Shown here piece after piece: positions 47,801 to 62,800 of a stretch of DNA of 64,000 bases. The DNA comes from Tribonema minus (Eukaryota; Sar; Xanthophyceae; Tribonematales; Tribonemataceae), in NCBI GenBank assembly GCA_017506865.1, contig JAFCMP010000006.1, positions 310,001 to 374,000 of the forward strand, written 5' to 3'. Made by a program: the position numbers and the translations under genes. How positions within the stretch are numbered: the first letter of the stretch is position 1; the number at the start of each line of letters is the position of its first letter. The notes below the pieces were generated by a model. It ran no database searches and was not told where the DNA came from. It saw only the letters and a program-made list of their open reading frames with translations.

Positions 47801-50800
47801 ATACTACAGTGATTGAGCACTGCTGCAGCAGGGAGTATCACACTCACCAGTTGGTGCGCTGATCCACTTCCACGTCTCGTGCGGCAGCGGTGATGGCGTC
47901 GGAGACCTCCTCTGTGTTGAGCGCTGACTTGGCCGCTTCTTTGGTGTCTGCGGGGGGCTCCTGCTGCATCTTGGCGAGCTCCTCTAGTATCTGCAGCATG
48001 TGCACAAAGATAGTATCTGAACTTTGGAAGTTGCTCATTTGGTGTCTGCAGTGTCAGCACAAATGTGGAGGTGCAAGGTACGGCAAAGGCCCTGATCTTA
48101 CTCCTACAGTTACTGTATCTGTAGCGTTGGCACGTATGGTGGTGGCAGTGAGCGGCTTGACAGGGGCCTTAAGCTCGATGAGGGTTGTGAGCTTCTTATG
48201 TCGTTACCTTGCAGCGAGCAGAAAACATCGTCCCCGGGTATTTTGCACCGGATACTTGTAGTGCTAAGAGTATTCAATGCCTGCTGGTGCCATCGCCTGC
48301 GGAATTGCGGCGTACAAGGGGGGGTAGCTGATCCGAACATTACTGAAGGTGCTGCCTGCCTTCACCATGTGGTCAGCTTCAAGCCTGCTGAAGCACTCCT
48401 TGGCCAGAATAGTAAAGCCAGCAGCTCCAACAATCGACAAGGCTAACGAGTGCCCCTCACAGTAGTGAGCTAGGTTAGGTTTTGGCTAGGGTTCAGCGGG
48501 GTGCAGGGACATGCACACCTTCTGGCGCGTTGCACAGACACTGTCAAACAGCGCGCTCCTTCCACTGGAGACAACGGGCCAGTGTACCCACGCCTCAGCA
48601 TTGTTTGCTCGCTGAGCTGCCAGTGGCAGGTGCAGTGGCTACCACACGCTTGCAGCATTGGCTCGCCTTTTGCTTGAGCACACTGGCACCTCACTATCCT
48701 TGGAGGTATACTTTATTTATGAAGTAAGTGCGACCGCATAGTTACAGTATATAATTAGCCAGTATTGCTCACCTTTTGCCTGAGCAGTGGCACCTCGCTG
48801 GGCTTGCAGGTGTATTTTATGGTGACCACATGCAGGACAGGGTCTTCAGGCCGCTGCGGCGGTGCGCGGCCGTGCTCGGCCTACGCAACAAAAACGCACG
48901 ACACAGACGTTATTCATAGAGCGGAGGGCACCAGCAGTACGCTGAAAACTGTCTCGATACACCTCAAACATTCAATTTGGTGACATCATAAGGAGCGACT
49001 GAGGCAATGCTCAGCGCTGGAGCAACACGGAGAAGATGGCGCTGCGCAGCTGATACATGGCAGGAGCTTTGAAAGGCACGTTTCGTTGCACGGGGCACAG
49101 CAGGTGTTATATGGCGCAGCACAGGGGCTGCGCATTGACGAACTCGGGAGAAGGGGGAGGGGACGCAGGGATAATGCGTCACCTGGACGCAGTGCCCAGT
49201 TGTCAGTATAATATCAACAGGCTTACAGCGTGCATGTGCTGCAGTGCACAAAGTCCAGCAAGATATGGTGATGGCGCATCCGTTCTGGTTTTGTGTCATG
49301 TGCGTACGAAGCAGAGCGGGTTCTTGCAGCCTTCACGACAGCGAGTCGATGACGACTTTGGTGATGAGTACACATGGAGGACATGAGTACACGATGCAGC
49401 AAAAGCGATGGCAAACACGCACCAGGGTCATGACAAGTACATGGTAAGTCCACGACGAGTGCATGGATGGGGTTCACTGCATATCTAAAAACTCTTAACC
49501 GGATATCCATGTTGAAATCATGAAAACTACAAAAAATTGCCGATTACCTGATGAAGTCATCAGGGGTCTATGCTGATGCTAAGCGTGTGATACAACCATG
49601 TCGAATACAAAGAAGCCTCGATGAGTGCACAACGCGTCGATGCTGAGTACATCTGGCGGGTCACTCACGTGTGACACGCTGACGCCATAGACACTGCCCA
49701 TCTCAAACCGCAGCACCTCCGTCAGGCGATCTTTCATGACTCTGCACGCGAACCCCAGCAGCATCTCGTCCTGCCAGTCACAAAGAACATACATTGCACA
49801 TGTGTGTGTTGCATGTATTCGTAACTAATTCGAAAAATTTGGCAGAACAGCCGCGAGATACCAAAGCAGGCAACAATGCGCAGCCAATAGGCAAGAGCCT
49901 GCAGCAACCGGCCCTTAACCAGGGCTATGTACATTAGCGTCAATGCATTGCCGTTGGCCATGCTATGACATGTGCACCACTGCATACATTTGTGGAACGC
50001 TGCTGGGCTGCAACCACAGATAAGATCCAGAGAAACTTCAGCAGGCACATACAAACTTCCTTCGTTGCATATTTTTTCTTGTAGTCCACAAACAGAAAAT
50101 ACAAAAAACCAGACAGACTACTCGAAGCATGCACATGACCCTGGTGTGTTGCCCGCACGGCGCTGCCAACTGTTGCAGGCAGCTCATGAAGCTGGTAGCC
50201 TAAGGGTCATTCATACCCAGACTTGCTCACAGATACACGTCCTCTACACTACAACTACACTTCTACACTACAATTACACTTACGCTACACTACAAGTACA
50301 GACACACATACCTGCATGCGGCCCTGGTGTGTCGGCCGTGCGGCGCCGCCAACCGTTGCAGGTAGCACGATCTTTGTGCTGGCGAGGTCGTCCACCATGG
50401 GCAGATGTAGCTCGCACACTTCCCCCACGCTGGGGAACGTGACCTTCATGGGAGTCACCTCTGTCACCGACCTGCATTGAACACACAGCCTGTGATTTGA
50501 GTTTTTTTTCTGGTGCCAAGATCATCATGATGTGTCAGCGTTCTGGTGTGATTTTTGGGCACGGCCAGACATAGCAAAACCAGATCCGCAATGCAAACTG
50601 GGGGCGCCTGGAAGAAGCGTGACCCCATCTCTTGCTTGAATTCAGTGGCATTCTTCAACGCTATGGTCAGGGCTACCTACCCCTAAGGATTAGAGGCCTC
50701 TGTGTTTCTCATGCCTTCAACATTGGGGGACAAATGCAATGCCGCAGCATAAGCTTTGCAACTCACCAGCCAGCATTAATTCGATATGTTGCAAATGTTG

Positions 50801-53800
50801 AGGAAACTCAAATGTGCCCCCCGACCTTTTGTGCTGAGGACTGCGACTCGGAGTCATGCACACAGCAAGGCTGTACGAGCTATTCATGCCCAGCACCAAG
50901 GGCAAACAAGGGAATGCGGCTAGTCGGTGCCTTTGGCACAATGAGATTCCAGGAACCCATATACCCCGGTGTTCAACGTCTCTGCTGGTAAGCTGTAGGG
51001 AGCAAGTTTCGACAGTGGCAGCTGATTGACGAAGATGGTCGAGGATCTCCGCAGATACAATCAATTCCCTTTTGGGGTTCCTGATGTGGTATACTGCAGG
51101 ACGCCAGTTTCCAGCATGATGGCTACATGATGGACATGTGATGTTGCAATCTTACCAAAACATTATCTCAGATTGCTACATGAAGACACTCAGCACAAGG
51201 CATGGCGGCTGCAGTCATAGGCCAGCGTCACTTCGTTTTCTCAAGACTCGCTAAAATTTTCAGTCTGTTTTCTATACTTGCGCCGCCACCAGTTGAGGCA
51301 TGCCATTGCTGCTGAGGCACGTGGCATTGCTAGCATGCGCACTCACAGTACAGGGCCAGGAGCAGGGTCCGGCACGGGTATGCTGGCCAGATAAATCTCA
51401 AACAGCTGCTCGGCTTCTGTAGGGTCGAGGCTGCCGCAGAGCACCATCCTGCATTCAAACACATACGGGGGGGCAGTCGATGGGTACTTGCTGCAGTTAT
51501 AGTTGAGATCGAGACGGTGATTTGGTGGTAATGTGCTTGGCGAGTGAGATTTTTTGTCATCTACATAACTGTACACTCCCCTGCTACATAGACTTAATAT
51601 ATGTTGAGGACCAGCTCATTGCATTGCCGCACACAAACAAATGGGCGTCATACCTTGATGTCAGCATGAAAGTGCAGGATACGGTAGCCCGCCACGCAAG
51701 GAAGGTGATAAGTGCTGCACGTCAGTGTCAGACCAACGCTGCGCAGTTTGAACTGCGCTTGCCTTCACTCCAATTAGCTCAATGTCTGACAATTGCACAA
51801 CCATTTTCGAGATTGGTATTTGCCCTTGAAGGTGTACATGCACCCTCAGGGACGTGCCAGGTGAAAGGTACCAACTGAAAGTCGTACATGTCATTGACCG
51901 ATCAACTCCCTATGACCGGCCATGGCCTGGCCACAAAATGATCTATTTGCATGTTGTGCTTTAATCATCAAGAGGGGCAGCACGGGCTGGTTCAGCTACA
52001 ACTGTGAGCTAAGCACAAATAGCACAACAATCCCGCTGCCAGCTTACACCGGTCATCTGACAGAGAGACTGACAGAATTAATCTGACTGAGCAAGGGCTA
52101 CACGGTAGCCTGAACTCTTGCGTAAACTGTCAAACACTGTCAAAAGTGGCAGTTGCAGCGTAGTACACTAAAATCGGCGGGTGCATGTGCTATGAGGACT
52201 GGCGTATGCATGTGGAGGAGGCATACATGGAAAAACCTTGAAGTTTGAATATGATGTGGGTACGAACATCAAGATGAATGTCCCCCATGTTGAAGTAGAT
52301 GATAAATGCGAGCGCACATCAAAACTTTGAACGTGCAATGAGTCATACAACTTGGCGGCATGTCACACCTGAACTCGGCGGGGTTCTTGAACATGTCGTC
52401 GAATATGCTGAGGCTGCGCCTGGCGTTGACGCTCTCCAGCATTTCCATGGTCCAACGCTCATATCGCGGATGGTGCTGGGGAACAGACGGCGGAGGTTGA
52501 ATTTGTACATGAAGTTTGAACATTGACAAGGCGATCGCCTACTGAAGCAAGGCACGTTGTTGCGAAGCACAGAGGAGATGGCAATTACTCAAGCCCCTAC
52601 AGGAAAGTTGAGGTGCCTTGGTAACACTTTGCGTATCATGCGTGACAGTCAGTGGCACAGTACCTATTGTGCAGGTGCAGAGGAAAAACACGAATACCTA
52701 GCCCAGAGGCGAAAAGCTAGACGCGACATCACACAAGCTCAATAGCGTACAAGTTTGCTCCTAGCAGGCAAAGCGTGCACAGGCTTAGATGCATACTTGT
52801 TATATACGACGAGGTGCAGGATAGAATTTCCGCCCTCAAAGCGGAAGTCAATTAAGTACAAGTTTGCACCGCAATGCACAGTACACTGCGGTACGCAGTC
52901 ACCACAGTACATACAGTGCAGTCACCTGTGTGATGATGCCCCACAGCGTGTCAGAGAACTGCGTATTGGGGTCCCTGGACTTACTAGCCACGCCCTCCTT
53001 AAGCAGGGCCATGACGTGCTCCATCCGCTCCTCATCATACTCAATGCGTGCGGTGAACAGCACGTGAATCTGCAAGGAAGGGGGGGGGGGAGCTGGTTGG
53101 CTTGGGGTTTCCCAAGTTTTTGAGAGTGCAAATTCATATTTTAATGACACTGAATGTACAGGCCCACAACACACTTTGAAGCCATTGTGCCGCATGGGGC
53201 AAGCGTGCGTCCGTCAGACATCAGATGGTGTGCTCTTTTGATCTGCGGCCGCAAACATTTCTGAGCTGCACAATGCAGCCAGTTTTCAGCTATGATGACG
53301 TTAACACGAAGATAGAGCTTAAAGCTGATTTGCCCGCCCTTCTGGTACAGTCAAGGCTGGGGGGGGATTATCGCACCGGGCGGCAATACACTGAGTATGT
53401 GGTGAGTGCTTCCTTTTTTTGCCTTATGGTGCGCGCAAACCACAAGGGTACGCCAAGAGGCTTGAGCACTGGCACATTTGCGCTGCCGCAAGTGGTTGGC
53501 GGACTCTCACAATGGTAAAGAGGATTGATGCAGATCACGCCACTCAATCACGTTTTTCGCCCCAGGACTGTTGTTAGCGCAACACATGGAAGGCTTATTC
53601 TGTCACCTCGCAGTTGGTGACCACTGGCCCCGCCCGAGATGCAGCTGCCGTGTACTGATGATCTGGTACATACATGCATGGCTGCTGAGCACTGGATGTA
53701 CGAAGTACAACTCCTGGCAGTGAGCACGGACCGTCCGAAGCGAGCCTGCCGTGCGCTACTACTCATCCGCAACTGGCAGTGCTGAAGCACTGAGCACCTG

Positions 53801-56800
53801 AAGTAAACTACTGAGCTCTGACTGTCTAACCTGAAGTTCAAGATGCTGATGAGTGCTGACGATTTCGCATGCGAAACAAATTGATGATGATGTATAGAGG
53901 GTTTTTTGCTGAGCACTGACCATCTGCAGCGCCGTCTCCAGGTCGTCGGCGGAGCACTCGCCGGAGCACTTCCTGTAGGTGCTGTGGATGCTCGTGTTGA
54001 ACTTGACGCGCCGGCCAGCCAGCTGCGGAGCGTCACATATTGATGATGGCGTTGATGATGAGACATGAACCACTCATTCAAACGGCAGCGCTCAACACAA
54101 TGTGACGAAATGGGGTGCCCCGGCCAGCTATAGAGCGTGACAGAAGAACGACAGCTGTCGTGTCGCTCAACGGACCTAGGCACTGGCACCCATGCAAGCG
54201 CCCAATACACCGTGTGCTGTGAGCAGCCCCTCAGACTTTGTGCCACAAGTAGCCATGATGGCACTGCATGGCATGGGGATTCCAAAGAGAGTGACCATAT
54301 AGTGTACTGGCCCTCAACAGCACTCGCCATGCTGCATCGGTCATGACAGCAATTGTCATGACAGCAAATGTGAAGTTAACATGATCGGTGGGACTTAACA
54401 CATAGGTGATGATGCGCATCTCCCGTGCTGCCGACTGCACTGGAGCCAAAGTGTACCTGGTGTAGTACACACGCGCAGAATGAATGCTTGCTGTGTTGCA
54501 TCACCAAGCGCTTCGGGCACGCTGCTGCAGTCTAGCTACTAGCCTGATGTGCTCCATGGGGCTAAAACCTTCAGAGCACATGCCATTTAGATATTCTGTA
54601 CCCGGCCTTCATGGAGGCTACTGTAAATAAGGTTCGTTTCTGGGATTTTTCAAGATACAGCTGAGCCGTTGAGCACTCGCACTCACATGATACAAGCATG
54701 TCATTGACCTAGCATTCATACACGAACCTAGGCAGCGACCACTCTCTCTGGGACTTGGACCCAGTGCTCACTGGGACTGACAACGTGAAGCTGAACACAG
54801 CCATAGTTCTTCCCTAGTTCTAAGAATAACGCCTCACCAGATCAAGCAGTGCTCGTGGCGGCATCCCAAACATCCCCATCTTCCGCGCAATTTTCTCGGC
54901 CATGAGAGCATCCCGCACTTGAAAAAGCGGCACCTCGTTGATCCCTGCATACGACAGAGTGGCAATCAATGTCGTCACTTAGAAACAGCGGCTTGGGACC
55001 TGGCATGTGGTTTACATCTGCATGTCACATAGTGAGTACCAGAGTGAGTGAGTGAGTGAGGCAGGCCAGTGCCACGAGGCATTGCTTGGATGGTGCGTTT
55101 GAGTGTCACCAGGAAGAAGCGCCCCAATAGCATGGTGCCACACAACGTTGTTGTACTAAAAGTATGACTTTTAATGGACACATGAAAAAGTCTCAAGTGC
55201 TTTGAAATATTTGCGCACTATTGAGGATGGTGTGGCAGTTACGCAACACAGTCTACACAACACAGGCCTATACATGGTGCATGCGTGTGCGCTGTTTCCA
55301 GTCATGTGTCAGCTGATTGATAATGTTCACTACAAGTATTCAAGCATCCCAGCTATGAGGCCATGAGTTCAACCCAGTGACCGAGCTGCACCACACGGCA
55401 CCGTTGACATTGCGACAACAAGATGCCACGATGGATGCGTTTTTGCGATGCCACCTATCCTATGCCTACCCCTCACCTTACGTATTTCACAGTTCTTTGC
55501 GCTGCACCATCATGACCATGATTTTCAGCAGTGTTTGTTGACGATGTACTGAGAAAGAAGCGCAGTGCTCGGGGGCAAGAGCACTTGCATGTCATCAGCA
55601 AACAATGGGAGGAATGGGTTTTATGGCTGGTGACGACCATCACAACTCACCTCCGTTTGCGTTGAGAGAGAAGAGTATCTTGTCGTTCTCAAAGTCCGTC
55701 TGCTTGTAGAGGACTACCATCCCATTGGAAAGCACCAGCTCATGGCCGTCAAGTTGCTGGAGGATCAGGGACGGTCAACAAGAGTAGGCTGCTGATTAAG
55801 CTCACTCACATGTCACATGCCAGGCCAAAGCGGTCATGTTCATGATGCACAGTGCCACTGTTGAACTATCAATGCTCATTCATGATCACTTGTCTTCTTC
55901 TTGAGGACCGAGCGCGTTTGACGCATACATATGCAAAATAGTGCCTGGAGCTCACTTCGCAAGTGGTGCGATAACACAGCCTCGATGCTGATGTACACGT
56001 TGCTCCACGGTGCTCGCTCTTGCTGGAGCTTCCATTTCACTCGGATCTGCGCCTGGCCGTTGAGAGTGACATGCTGCGAAAGCTTGTGCTTGGCTCACGA
56101 CACCCACGTGCTGTCATAACTTGAAACACGATGTGCACGCGCACACGGCTGCATGGCACAAGCTCAGAATTTGGGCCTCGCATAGCACCTGCGCTCCATC
56201 GCGATACTTCTATGATATTCTCGTCCCCAAACACATGCAGTCTGTGACAGCAGCATGGCATCGCCTTCCAGGTACATGATGCCGCAACGCAGCAGCTCAC
56301 ATTTTTCGGCCCCGCATAGTGCGTGCGCTTCACGATGCTGCCGGCCTCCAGATCGATCGGCAGCAGATCCGCAAACGCGGATGGCGCGCCAGCGCTCAGC
56401 GCGCCGCTGGACCACTGACGCAGCAGCGCTCGCACGGGGGCAGTATCGGGATCGTTGTTGCGGTGTGCGGCGAGCAATGCTGCAACGCCTTTCTCTGTTA
56501 TCGGCCCGCCGTTCACGATGTCGGCAATCTGCAGTGAAAAGTAGTGGCAGTGCAATGTAATGATTGCCGTTTGCGGAACGCTGGCCCTCATTGGTTCCAA
56601 CAATCTGAAACAAATTACATCAAGGGTGCTGCAGCTCCCGGGGAAGGCACTGGTGCCTGATTTCAACCAGAGCAGTATTCAGTTTCAGATTGAGCAGCCT
56701 CACATATGACGCGGCTACAAGGGGCACAGTCATTGCTGTGAGCTCAGTTTTTTCGTGGTGAGGCTTTAAGGAGGTCATTGATTTGTCTTTCAAATTGCTG

Positions 56801-59800
56801 CAACTGCGGGACAAAGTACCACAATGGAATGGCAATCCATGCCAGCATCGCATCATGCAGTCCCCGGGCCGGTATTACTAGCAGGGTTGAGATGAGGGTT
56901 AGGGTTCGTGCTGTACCAGTGCTCCTGCGTGGACTGGCCACCAGAACGATGGTTGGCATTGGTGTGACAACAGGGGTGCGAAACAAACAATCATGAGATC
57001 AGCATAGTGCTGCCAGCAAATTCTGCAAGACCAAACTGTTTCGGAATTCATTTTGTAACACCGCGTTGCACTACGCAATTGAAGTCCACATGGCGTACTC
57101 TGGCCGTGTCATGACACACATGGCAGAATCCAGGGGGGGGGGGCACATGGAGGAGGACGTAGGGGAGGACCCCGAGATGCCATTTGGCGGCGGCGGCGTT
57201 TGAGTGGTTGTGGTTGCGACACTTTCAGACTGTCATACGACATGTAGATTCCTTACAGCTAGATGCCAATCATCTGGGCTTTTTCGCGCCCTGAGCGAGA
57301 ATTAATAAAAAGTACATTGTGTAGCTCATGAAATAATATTCAAACAAACATTGGTCTGCTCGGGCCTTTCGAGACTTGCAGTTGCAGTGTCAGGTCAGGG
57401 GCTGACCGTGCGGACATGGGGCGCTGCAACCACTGGCATTTGTAATAAGATTCCATCATAAGCCGAATTGTGCCCCCAAGCACGCACAGCACTGTCGCCA
57501 GACAATACAACTTCGAGCTCGCACTACGTATGATGTACATGATCAGGTGTTGTGCACTTTTGAAGCAGCAGTGCAGATAGCTTGCACTCATGCAGCAGCA
57601 GCACTGGTGCGGTCCATGTTGGTGCCATGAAGGCACACAACAATACACTACCAGTTCGCCAATCGCTAACGCAAGTACACATTCACAACGTGGGCACCTG
57701 ATTCCCCAGGGCTCCCGCTGCAACACCTGCTTTGGCAGCACACCAACAAGGGCAGGCACCGCACACTCAGCTTCTGCATCCTTGAAAACGAGTACTTGGA
57801 AAATATAGCGTGCACGCAAGGTGGTCAGGGTAAAGCAACAGCTTGCGTGTATTTCATTTATCAAGACGCTACAGTACATGAAGTGTGGACCAGTATGGAT
57901 GTTATGTGCAAGTGATGGCGTGATGGTCGCTTGAGGCGTACATATACTTCAACTTGCGAAGGCAAAACACTTGCAGGTGCGCAGGATGAGATCATGTGCA
58001 GCGCCTGCTCAGTTCACAGCAGTTGCCACAGCAGCAATGTGTCAACGCCGTGCGCCGCATGTGAGTACATCGATTGCATGCACAAGATATCCCAGCGGGG
58101 AGATGGCAAGCACGATCTAAACAGGAGCATATGTGTTGTATACGACAAGGTGGTGAAATAGATTTTCGCCCCTCAAGCGGAAGTAAATAAATTACACAGA
58201 TTACTGCTGTGCACAACATTCTACATTCTTGTACAGTACAAGCACTTTCATGCTGGCAACATTTTCTTGTTTGGTTAATGGCTGTAACCTTTGTTGGTTA
58301 ATTTTATTTGATCGGCCTACCATGCACCAGCCCTGACCCTCCCCCTTATGCTATCCCAATGTTAACCCCAAAACAATTCCAATGTAAGGTCCACCACAAC
58401 ATAAACATCCAGGCTTGCGCACCGGTGTGTCCCACCACAGCGGTGCACCTCCCCGTGTTTCACAACAGCGGCACCAAACCCTTGTCCCAAACCTATCCTT
58501 GACTTACATTGAACCCCAACCGCAACCCTCAAGCTAACCCTAGCCCTAGCCCTCAGCCTGCGCTCCTACACTGGCACAGGAGGCCTGTCATATCGTACAT
58601 TACGATGCTTGCATGGGATGCCTGCGCTCACCCCTTACTCTAAACCTAATCTCGACCACATACCTGGTACGCTGTCGAGCGGTGCTGTGTCAGCGCGGCT
58701 CAGCATGTGCTTGACGGCAGCAGCCATGCGCTCCGCACCCTGCCTGCAATTGCACGGAGGCCGACATGGCAAGAGCACCACGGCAATCAACACCTTGTAA
58801 AAACTTGTAGGATGATCGCACTTCAGGGTCACATGATGGTGTGGGCGCGCAGACGCGGTGGACTCTTGCCACTTCGCGCTCAAGCTAGGGTCAGCGTTAG
58901 GACTGAAGGACGGGAGCATAGCTGCCAGCAAGTGCTTTGCATATCAGTTCAATGCGGCCTTCTTCATCTCAATACCACATTTCAGAAATGCTTGCAGTTT
59001 GTGCTGAATCAGCATTCGCCCAGCGTCCTGCTGCTGAAAGACGTCCAATACTTTGCGTCGACGCGTTATCATCCATAAGGTATGGCAACCGCACAAGTGG
59101 CGCCCAGCATCTACCATGCAAGAATAGTGCACCCCCGCAGTCCGCGTGCGTTTCCTGACTGCCTGTCGTTAGGGCCACATCCCGTGTAGTGAAAGTTACA
59201 ACTGGCGCAAACAGAAACAAAGAATGTACTTCATGTTTGGAGTATACAGGTCGGAGTCCGCCTTGAAGTGTACCGTCCGAATGTGATGTACGCAAATAAG
59301 TTGTCGCTCACCGGAGTCCGCCCTTCAGTGCTGCCGGCCTTTTGACGTGTACCACGGTGCCCTTGCCCCAGTGGTATGCGGCGACCATCGCGGTTACCTC
59401 GTGAGGCTCTATGCCCTCCAGCAACTCCAGCGCCATACCCGCCTGCAGTGCTCAGCAGTACACACAAGTACAGTGCACTCTCAGTGTACTTGTTTCCGCA
59501 GATAGCGCGTCAGGCTCGATGCCCTCAAGCACCTTCATCGCCATGCCTGTTCAAGTTCCTAACGCTCATCAATCATACCAGTAGAAAGCACTCCGAGTAT
59601 TCTGTGAGTTTGTCCATTATAATACCAGTAACTTTGACTCTGCACGTGATCGCGAATGTAAAATACAATTTGGCAATGCCTGCTCCTGCAAGTATGCGCA
59701 AAGGCGCTCCCATTGGCTCAACTCTGCTGAAAAATAGAATAATCACATAGCAATAGAAAGTCGCCTGTCCTGGATCTTGATCCTTGTGTGCCTACAGCAC

Positions 59801-62800
59801 AAGTCATACAGCAATGCTGGTGCAGACATGCACTCGATGGCAGTGACATTAGATACATGTAAAGCTATATGCAATGTGAAGGCCATCAAGGCATGCGGCC
59901 ATGTGCAATCCTCAGTATGCATTGCATGATAAATCCTCTCAAAGTGTGGCAAAGCCGATGCCATGAATGCATGCAGGATATCTGAACGCACGGAGGAAGA
60001 TTGAACACATGAAGGGTAATTGAATGCGTGGAGGATACCACCAGCTAAACAGAAAGCAGTGGCGCATCGCTGAATGCTGCATCTGCCGCCGGCACCTGAA
60101 AGTCGCCTTGTCAGTTTCATGCAGCGGACAAGTGCAGATGCATTTGCAAGTCTGACAGTACTACTGTGACAGTGGTGCACAATGCTGTTGCTATTGTCTG
60201 GGTAAGCGCTGCTGCACAGTTATTTGGCACATCAGCATTATTATCAAGCAGATTGATGTTTAGTGCCATATATATACCTATAAACCCACCAAAGCATGGA
60301 AGTATGGTTATTCCTTTCAGACTTCTGCAACAATATTTGAGTCAAGTACTTCAGATATGCGTTTCTATGCAACTACATATCCGTATACTACTTCAGAAGT
60401 AGGTACGACCAGCACTCACCTTCCACTCAGGCGGCGCCACCGTCGCACCATCCAGAAAGTGGTCAACAAGCGTAGCACATGCTGATGCACTGTGGCGCTT
60501 GGCGTGAGACAGTAGGTAATGCTGCCAATGTTTGACGAAGCGGCGCTTGGCGTTGGCCACTTCGCGTTCCTTCAGGCCCGTTCGCTGCACACGCATATAA
60601 GAGGTTTGCATTAACAGTAGTAAATGAGGAATGTTTGTGCACACGAAGTACTTCAGAAGTTTGAGTATATGGAAACAAAGTGAGTGCAATGCCTTCAGAG
60701 GAGCATTACACTTGCAGGTTTGCAATCAAGCGCTTTTACATAGCTAATGCTGAAGTGATCAGAGAAGAGTAGATAACATAAATAACAAGCATTCCACACT
60801 CCTTCAGGTCCATGCGCTCGCTGCGCACATTTTTCAGGCAGGTGCGCTTTGCGTCCAAATGAAGACACAGGTGAAACATCTGGAACGAAGGTGTTACAGT
60901 TGCATATCTGGAACTGAATGCTGCAGGTTGGCATTGCCAACTTCTTCAGCTCGGTGCAGTGCATGCGCCTACGCCCGATGGGGTCAGTGCAAGCGTCACA
61001 CGCTTTTAAGCATTTCAACTAAGTATGTCAAACGCTGATGCATGGCATACAGTGAACACAACCACCATGGCACAGTTCTCAGCCAACTGTGCCTCGCTTG
61101 AATATATCTGCACTTGAGGCTTACCTTGATGTGCTCGATTTCAGTGAGCACCGCAGAGAGCCCTTGAGCTTCGTGGCCCTCTCGGCACGACACTTTCAAC
61201 TGCAGAACGTTGGCGAGTGCAAACACAGGGAGTGGTACTTATGACTGCGTACTTGGTGGACTTGTACATCAGTGATGCGCACAGAAGCAATGTTGACAGA
61301 AGCAAACTCTTAGGTTGCTCAGTGACAATGCGTGCGCACAGAGAGTCCCATACGGCTGTAAGCAGCACGCATAGAGACAATGTACTGATGCAAGGTATTA
61401 ATGGCAATGCCATCCATTGGACATCTACAGCGGCAACAAACGAGCAATGGTCAAGTGGCAAGAGATCACCAATTTGCGACAATACATACTTCAAGCACTG
61501 AGCATGCTTTAGATACCTTCGTTTGCGAGATGCCGACTCAACTGTCCAGAGACCACCCCTCCTGCCTCTGCCAGTACACGCGTTTGCCTTGGCGCATATT
61601 AAAGGCCGTCTTTGACACATTGTGACTTCATTACAAGTGCACACGCTGCATGGCAGTCACAAAGCACACGGCAAGCAAATGTACTGAACACTATCAGGAG
61701 GACCCTTCAAGGCTTCGCGCCAAGCTTGATATTCCAGCGCTCAAATGTGTTTAATTGCAAAGGCAAGGATGTGTTCTAGGGTATTTCATAGGTGTGTCTT
61801 CTTGTTTCGCAACGCCACAGAGTTATAGAAAATGTTGAGAGGCTCACCCTGAATGTGTACATGCCTGCCACCATCACGTCTGCGCTTGAGCTGGCAGCAA
61901 CGAAGGGTGGCGTGCTGCGCTTGGCAATCCTGCAGTCCGAAGCATGACAAGGCATGCATACTTATTCAAGTTGCCGTTGAATTGTGAACAGTGCAAGTTT
62001 CACAGCTCTAGAGCAGTGCCTTGAGGTAGGCCAACTACCAGCGTATCACAGACACACCGCATGCTACTCTGTCAACCTGCTGGCATGCAAGCGCCATACA
62101 GTTTGCATGGATCAATGTTCACGTGAACAAAATCTCGAGGTAAAAGTGTCAACATGCTGCGTTATGTCATTCGCTGTAACTGCAAGCACCGCCGGACACA
62201 AGAGAGGGATCACACAAGAAGCTGACACGCCATGCCTCTGCGGATGAACTCAGCTACATGGGGCTGCGGTCTGTCCCATGACATCGCTTTTGCACCACAT
62301 GGTGGCTACACCTGTCCACTATGTTGTCCGCTTGACAGCAGCAACTTCTTGCCAGCAGCAACGCACTTTCGGATGGGAGATGCAATGATGCGCCCGCAAC
62401 TGTTTTGAAAAAGAGTGTCCATCAATTGAAGAACTATTTTTGTGGCAACATGCTCATTCAATGCACCCAAAAAGACCATCAGCATGTGCTCATCACTAAG
62501 GTGTGGCAGTTCTCTGTGATTTCAGCAACATTTGCTACGAACATGAGATTTTGATACGTATGAACCTTCAAGTTCACTCGCAAATTTTGACTTTGACTCA
62601 CTTGATCAGCCGCTCCGACAGGGCGGAGTGGAACAAGCGCAGCACCAGAAGCCTCCTGTAGCTGGCCACGGTGGTGGGCTGAGCCACCTGGGGCTGGTGC
62701 ACATACACGTACACTGCCGTGTCACGCAGCTCCTGCGATCAAGAGCAAGAGCAGTCATTTGAGTTATTTGTCTGTTAGAAGTATGTATTCACCGCAGCAT

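Noticed and set aside
51522-51878. 118-codon plus-strand ORF inside a copy B intron
   Set aside because: No family recognised, no counterpart in copy A, and antisense to the host gene; likely chance.
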